Part shown: positions 61,115-64,000 of the stretch, piece by piece | How positions within the stretch are numbered: the stretch's first letter is position 1 | Layout of the letters: each line of letters opens with the position of its first letter | Origin: Rhodospirillales bacterium | GTDB lineage: Bacteria > Pseudomonadota > Alphaproteobacteria > Rhodospirillales > UBA2165 | Reading direction: 5' to 3' | Assembly: GCA_022823235.1 (NCBI GenBank) | Contig: JAJDXO010000028.1 | Span: 41,287-105,286, forward strand | DNA: 64,000 nt | Position numbers and translations under genes: made by a program | Notes under the pieces: generated by a model | Databases searched by the model: none | Told to the model about the DNA's origin: nothing | Seen by the model: only the letters and a program-made list of their open reading frames with translations

Positions 61115-62470
61115 ATGATGTTCAGACGCACGCTCCTCACCGCCGCGGTTGCGGCGGCGGCTTGGCTCTCCGTCCTTCCGGCGGCGGCCGAGGTGTTTGA
61201 CCCGAAAACCTTCACCCTGGACAACGGGATGCAGGTGGTGGTGATTTCCAATCACCGGGCACCGATCGTCACTCATATGGTGTGGTACAAGGTGGGGTCC
61301 GCCGACGAGCCCCGCGGCAAATCAGGAATCGCTCATTTCGTCGAACATCTGATGTTCAAGGCGACCAAGAACCTGAAGTCCGGCGAGTTTTCGCGCACCG
61401 TGGCGCGTAACGGCGGGCGCGACAATGGATTCACCTCCTACGACTACACCGGCTATTACCAGAGTGTCGCCGCCGACCGGCTCGGCATCGTCATGAAGCT
61501 TGAAGCTGATCGGATGCGCAATCTGATCATCGATCCCAGGGAGGTGGAACCCGAGCGCCTCGTGGTGCTCGAGGAACGCCGGTCCCGAACCGACAACTCA
61601 CCTGGCGCCAAGCTGTTCGAACAGGTGAATGCGGCGCTCTACCTGAATTATCCCTACCGCGATCCGATCATCGGCTGGGAACACGAGATCAGACGGATTA
61701 CGGCGGAAGATTTGCGGGCCTTCTACGACAAATGGTACTGGCCCAATAATGCGGTGCTGGTGGTCGCCGGCGACGTTACCGCCGATCAGGTCCGCCCCCT
61801 TGCCGAGAAATATTACGGCGTCATCCCGCGGGGACCCGGCATCAAGCGGGAACGGACCGCGGAACCGCCCCACAACGCGGCGCGCCGAGTGATCCTTCGA
61901 GACCGGCGGGTGCGGCAGCCGAGCGTCCGCAAACGCTATATAGCGCCGAGCCACGGCCACGGCGACAGGCTGCATATTTACGCGCTGCAGGTGCTGAGCG
62001 AGATCATCGGCGGCAATACGGGCGTACTCTCCAAGTCGCTGGTGAGGGAGCAGAAAATCGCCGTCTCGGCGGGTGCGTACTACAACTCCGACGGAATCGG
62101 TCCCAGCGCGTTCACCTACTTCGCGTCCCCCGCACCCGGCGTTTCCATGGAAAAACTGGAGGCGGCGCTCCAGGTAGAGATCGACAAATTGCTCAAATCG
62201 GGTGTAACCGCCGAAGAGGTGGCGCGAGCCAAATCGCGCATGTCGGCCAGCGCCATCTATGCGCGGGATTCCGCCGGTCGCGGGGCGCGGGTATTGGGCG
62301 CCGCGCTGGCCACGGGGCAAACCATCGAGGATGTGGAATCGTGGCCCGAACGCATCGAAGCGGTCACCCGGGAGCAGATCAATGAAGCAGCCAAGGCGGT
62401 GATGATCGAACGCAACTCGGTCACCGGCCTGCTGCTGGTCAAACGGCCGAGTCAGAGGATGAATCCATGA
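61115..62470 (+). CDS. M16 zinc peptidase, catalytic subunit
   Basis: 451 residues. Signal peptide MMFRRTLLTAAVAAAAWLSVLPAAAEV, so periplasmic. Zinc motif HFVEHLMFKAT (HxxEH) with a downstream Glu (PERLVVLEERRSRTD). It overlaps the following M16 gene by 4 bases. Paired M16 proteins of this kind form heterodimers in which only this type of subunit is catalytic. Confidence 0.94.
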   Translation: MMFRRTLLTAAVAAAAWLSVLPAAAEVFDPKTFTLDNGMQVVVISNHRAPIVTHMVWYKVGSADEPRGKSGIAHFVEHLMFKATKNLKSGEFSRTVARNGGRDNGFTSYDYTGYYQSVAADRLGIVMKLEADRMRNLIIDPREVEPERLVVLEERRSRTDNSPGAKLFEQVNAALYLNYPYRDPIIGWEHEIRRITAEDLRAFYDKWYWPNNAVLVVAGDVTADQVRPLAEKYYGVIPRGPGIKRERTAEPPHNAARRVILRDRRVRQPSVRKRYIAPSHGHGDRLHIYALQVLSEIIGGNTGVLSKSLVREQKIAVSAGAYYNSDGIGPSAFTYFASPAPGVSMEKLEAALQVEIDKLLKSGVTAEEVARAKSRMSASAIYARDSAGRGARVLGAALATGQTIEDVESWPERIEAVTREQINEAAKAVMIERNSVTGLLLVKRPSQRMNP

Positions 62471-63798
62471 GCAGAGCACGCCTCGCCTGCACGGGTGCCG
62501 CTGTCTTCGTCGCCCTTATATTGACCACGCCATTGGCCCACGCCGCCGTCAAGGTTCAAGAAGTGGTCAGCGCCAAGGGAATCACCGCCTGGCTGGTCGA
62601 GGACCACACCAACCCGATCATCTCGGTCAATTTCGCCTTTCGCGGCGGCAGCGCGCTCGACCCGGACGGCAAGGGCGGTGTTGCCAATCTGGTTTCGGCG
62701 ACCCTCGATGAAGGGGCCGGCGGCATGGACAGCGAAACTTTTCAGCGGCGCCTTGAAGACCTCTCCGTCTCGCTCAGCTTCTCCGCCCGGCTCGACACGT
62801 TTTCGGGCCGGATGCGCACCCTCACCCGCAATCGGGACGACGCGTTCGGCTTGCTGAAATTGGCGATCACCCGGCCGCGCTTCGATCCCGAAGCCGTCGA
62901 GCGAATTCGCTCCCAGGTGCTGGCCGGCCTCCGCCGGGCGTCGGAAAACCCTCGGCGGCTCGCCAACCGGGCCATGTTCCAAACCATGTTCCCGGACCAT
63001 CCCTACGGCCGCCACACGGACGGAACCCTCGAGACGGTTCCGGTTATCAAGATCGCCGATCTGAAGGCCTTCGTCGCCCGGCGGCTGGCCCGCGACAACC
63101 TCGTCGTCGGGGTGGTCGGTGATATCACGGTGGCGGAATTGAAAACCCTGCTCGATACCACCTTCGGCGAACTTCCCGCGACGGCCGAGCCATGGGAAGT
63201 ACCGGAGGTCACCGCGGCCGCCACCGGCAGGCAGGTGGTGATCGAGAAGCCGATTCCCCAAAGCGTCATCCGGTTCGGTCATGGGGGAATCAAGCGCGAG
63301 GATCCCGATTTTTACGCTGCCTATGTGATGAACTACGTTCTCGGCGGCGGCGGGTTCGAATCCCGGCTCCATGAGGAGGTGCGGGAGAAACGGGGCCTTG
63401 CCTATTCCGCCTTCAGCTACCTTTCACCCCTGGATCATTCGGCGCTGATTATCGGCGGCGCGGGAACGGCGAATGCGCAGGCCTCCAAGACCATCGATAT
63501 CGTGCGCGCCGAGTGGAAGCGCATGGCCGAACAGGGACTGTCCGAGCTCGAACTCGAGGACGCCAAGACATACCTGACCGGATCATACGCCCTGCGATTC
63601 GGCTCCAGCCCGCGAATCGCGGCCATGTTGACCGGCCTTCAGCTTGAAAATCTGGGCCGCGACTATTTCGACATCCGCAATTCGCTGATCGAAAAAGTGA
63701 CCCTCGACGACGCCAATCGGGTTGCAAAGAGCCTGTTGCGCCCGGAAAAGCTGACGCTCGTCGTGGTCGGCCAACCGGAAAATATCTCCGCCAACTGA
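62467..63798 (+). CDS. M16 peptidase-like protein, non-catalytic subunit
   Basis: 443 residues with a signal peptide (MSRARLACTGAAVFVALILTTPLAHAA). At the place of HxxEH it reads GVANLVSATLDEGAGG, so the zinc ligands are missing. The C-terminal substrate-binding motif is kept (GGGGFESRLHEEVREKRGLAYSAFSY). It resembles mitochondrial processing peptidase alpha-type partners and should pair with the catalytic subunit encoded just upstream. Confidence 0.92.
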   Translation: MSRARLACTGAAVFVALILTTPLAHAAVKVQEVVSAKGITAWLVEDHTNPIISVNFAFRGGSALDPDGKGGVANLVSATLDEGAGGMDSETFQRRLEDLSVSLSFSARLDTFSGRMRTLTRNRDDAFGLLKLAITRPRFDPEAVERIRSQVLAGLRRASENPRRLANRAMFQTMFPDHPYGRHTDGTLETVPVIKIADLKAFVARRLARDNLVVGVVGDITVAELKTLLDTTFGELPATAEPWEVPEVTAAATGRQVVIEKPIPQSVIRFGHGGIKREDPDFYAAYVMNYVLGGGGFESRLHEEVREKRGLAYSAFSYLSPLDHSALIIGGAGTANAQASKTIDIVRAEWKRMAEQGLSELELEDAKTYLTGSYALRFGSSPRIAAMLTGLQLENLGRDYFDIRNSLIEKVTLDDANRVAKSLLRPEKLTLVVVGQPENISAN

Positions 63799-64000
63799 CC
63801 GGCCGCTGCCGGCCAAGCCACCCCAAGGGGACGCGCTGGCTGGCCATCGTCCCAAGTGCCAGAGCAGTTTCCAGCCGAATTGGATCAATTTGATGGCGCT
63901 CATCGGTTAGCCGGGCAGGCGCGGGCCGAAGTGCGATGTGTGTGCATCGGACGAGGCCCGCAACGCACCCGGGGGACCGGGGAGCGCCACCGAAGGCCGG
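63799..64000. other. Unassigned end of window
   Basis: 202 bases after the last M16 stop. No open frame with coding character. An AGAGCAGTTTC motif at 63861 also occurs at 60974, directly after the DUF3035 stop. Confidence 0.5.

Noticed and set aside
60974-63871. AGAGCAGTTTC at 60974 and 63861 as a dispersed repeat
   Set aside because: Only 11 bases match and the flanks differ; too little to call a repeat family in this window.

Overview
The window is a G+C-rich, densely coded stretch of bacterial chromosome, most likely from an alphaproteobacterium of Rhodospirillales type. That placement is inferred from the DUF2849-cysI-DUF934 sulfite-reduction cluster, an aa3 oxidase locus linked to thrC and an M16 protease, a DUF3035 (BamF-like) lipoprotein, and G-rich intergenic repeats of the kind common in this class. 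Two tRNA genes are present (Gly-CCC and Leu-CAA). No rRNA, CRISPR array, integrase or insertion sequence was seen.

Layout. 0-6.6 kb: apaG (cut by the window edge), an OmpA-like lipoprotein, an orphan radical SAM protein, tRNA-Gly with an unrecognised gene directly behind it, a repeat-rich 0.5 kb gap, a TauE/SafE exporter and glutathione-dependent formaldehyde dehydrogenase. 6.6-11.5 kb: an aromatic-degradation region with a Rieske monooxygenase plus GST on the + strand and a Rieske dioxygenase alpha/beta pair plus SDR on the - strand. 11.5-16.8 kb: a six-gene envelope-stress/efflux operon on the - strand (ECF sigma, anti-sigma-like protein, CpxP/Spy-like sensor, MacA-type adaptor, ABC ATPase, MacB-type permease). 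The adaptor carries an inserted Spy/CpxP-like segment. 17.1-20.3 kb: sulfate assimilation (DUF2849, cysI, DUF934, cysC) behind a near-consensus promoter.

20.3-33.3 kb: a divergent respiratory locus. ctaC, ctaD, cox11, ctaE and DUF983 run leftwards. A 33-codon membrane ORF, a DUF420 protein, a degenerate heme-copper-oxidase-like protein, ctaB, an M32 carboxypeptidase, thrC, an M16 protease and a hydrolase run rightwards. 33.2-40.5 kb: YqgE, a DsbD/ScsB-type protein, a Prx5 peroxiredoxin, an EamA transporter, coq7, dsbB, a DedA-like protein and a kynurenine-formamidase-like hydrolase. 40.5-42.8 kb: a low-G+C two-gene insert (GST and haloalkane-dehalogenase-like hydrolase) between duplicated copies of the region upstream of tRNA-Leu. 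42.9-48 kb: a DctM/Q/P TRAP uptake system, an FAH-family protein and a D-2-hydroxyacid dehydrogenase.

48-54.3 kb: a Met/Lys/Asp-repeat (MXKDX) lipoprotein beside a second ECF sigma/anti-sigma pair, a DUF2461 protein and a heterodimeric ABC exporter. 54.5-64 kb: an amidase, ribF, ileS, lspA, a DUF3035 lipoprotein and a catalytic/non-catalytic pair of M16 proteases.

The least ordinary items are the Spy-like insertion in the MacA-type adaptor inside an ECF-controlled operon, the oxidase-like protein that keeps heme ligands but lacks most CuB ligands, and the tRNA-Leu island with its scarred flank. All functional statements come from reading motifs and context. No database search was run.
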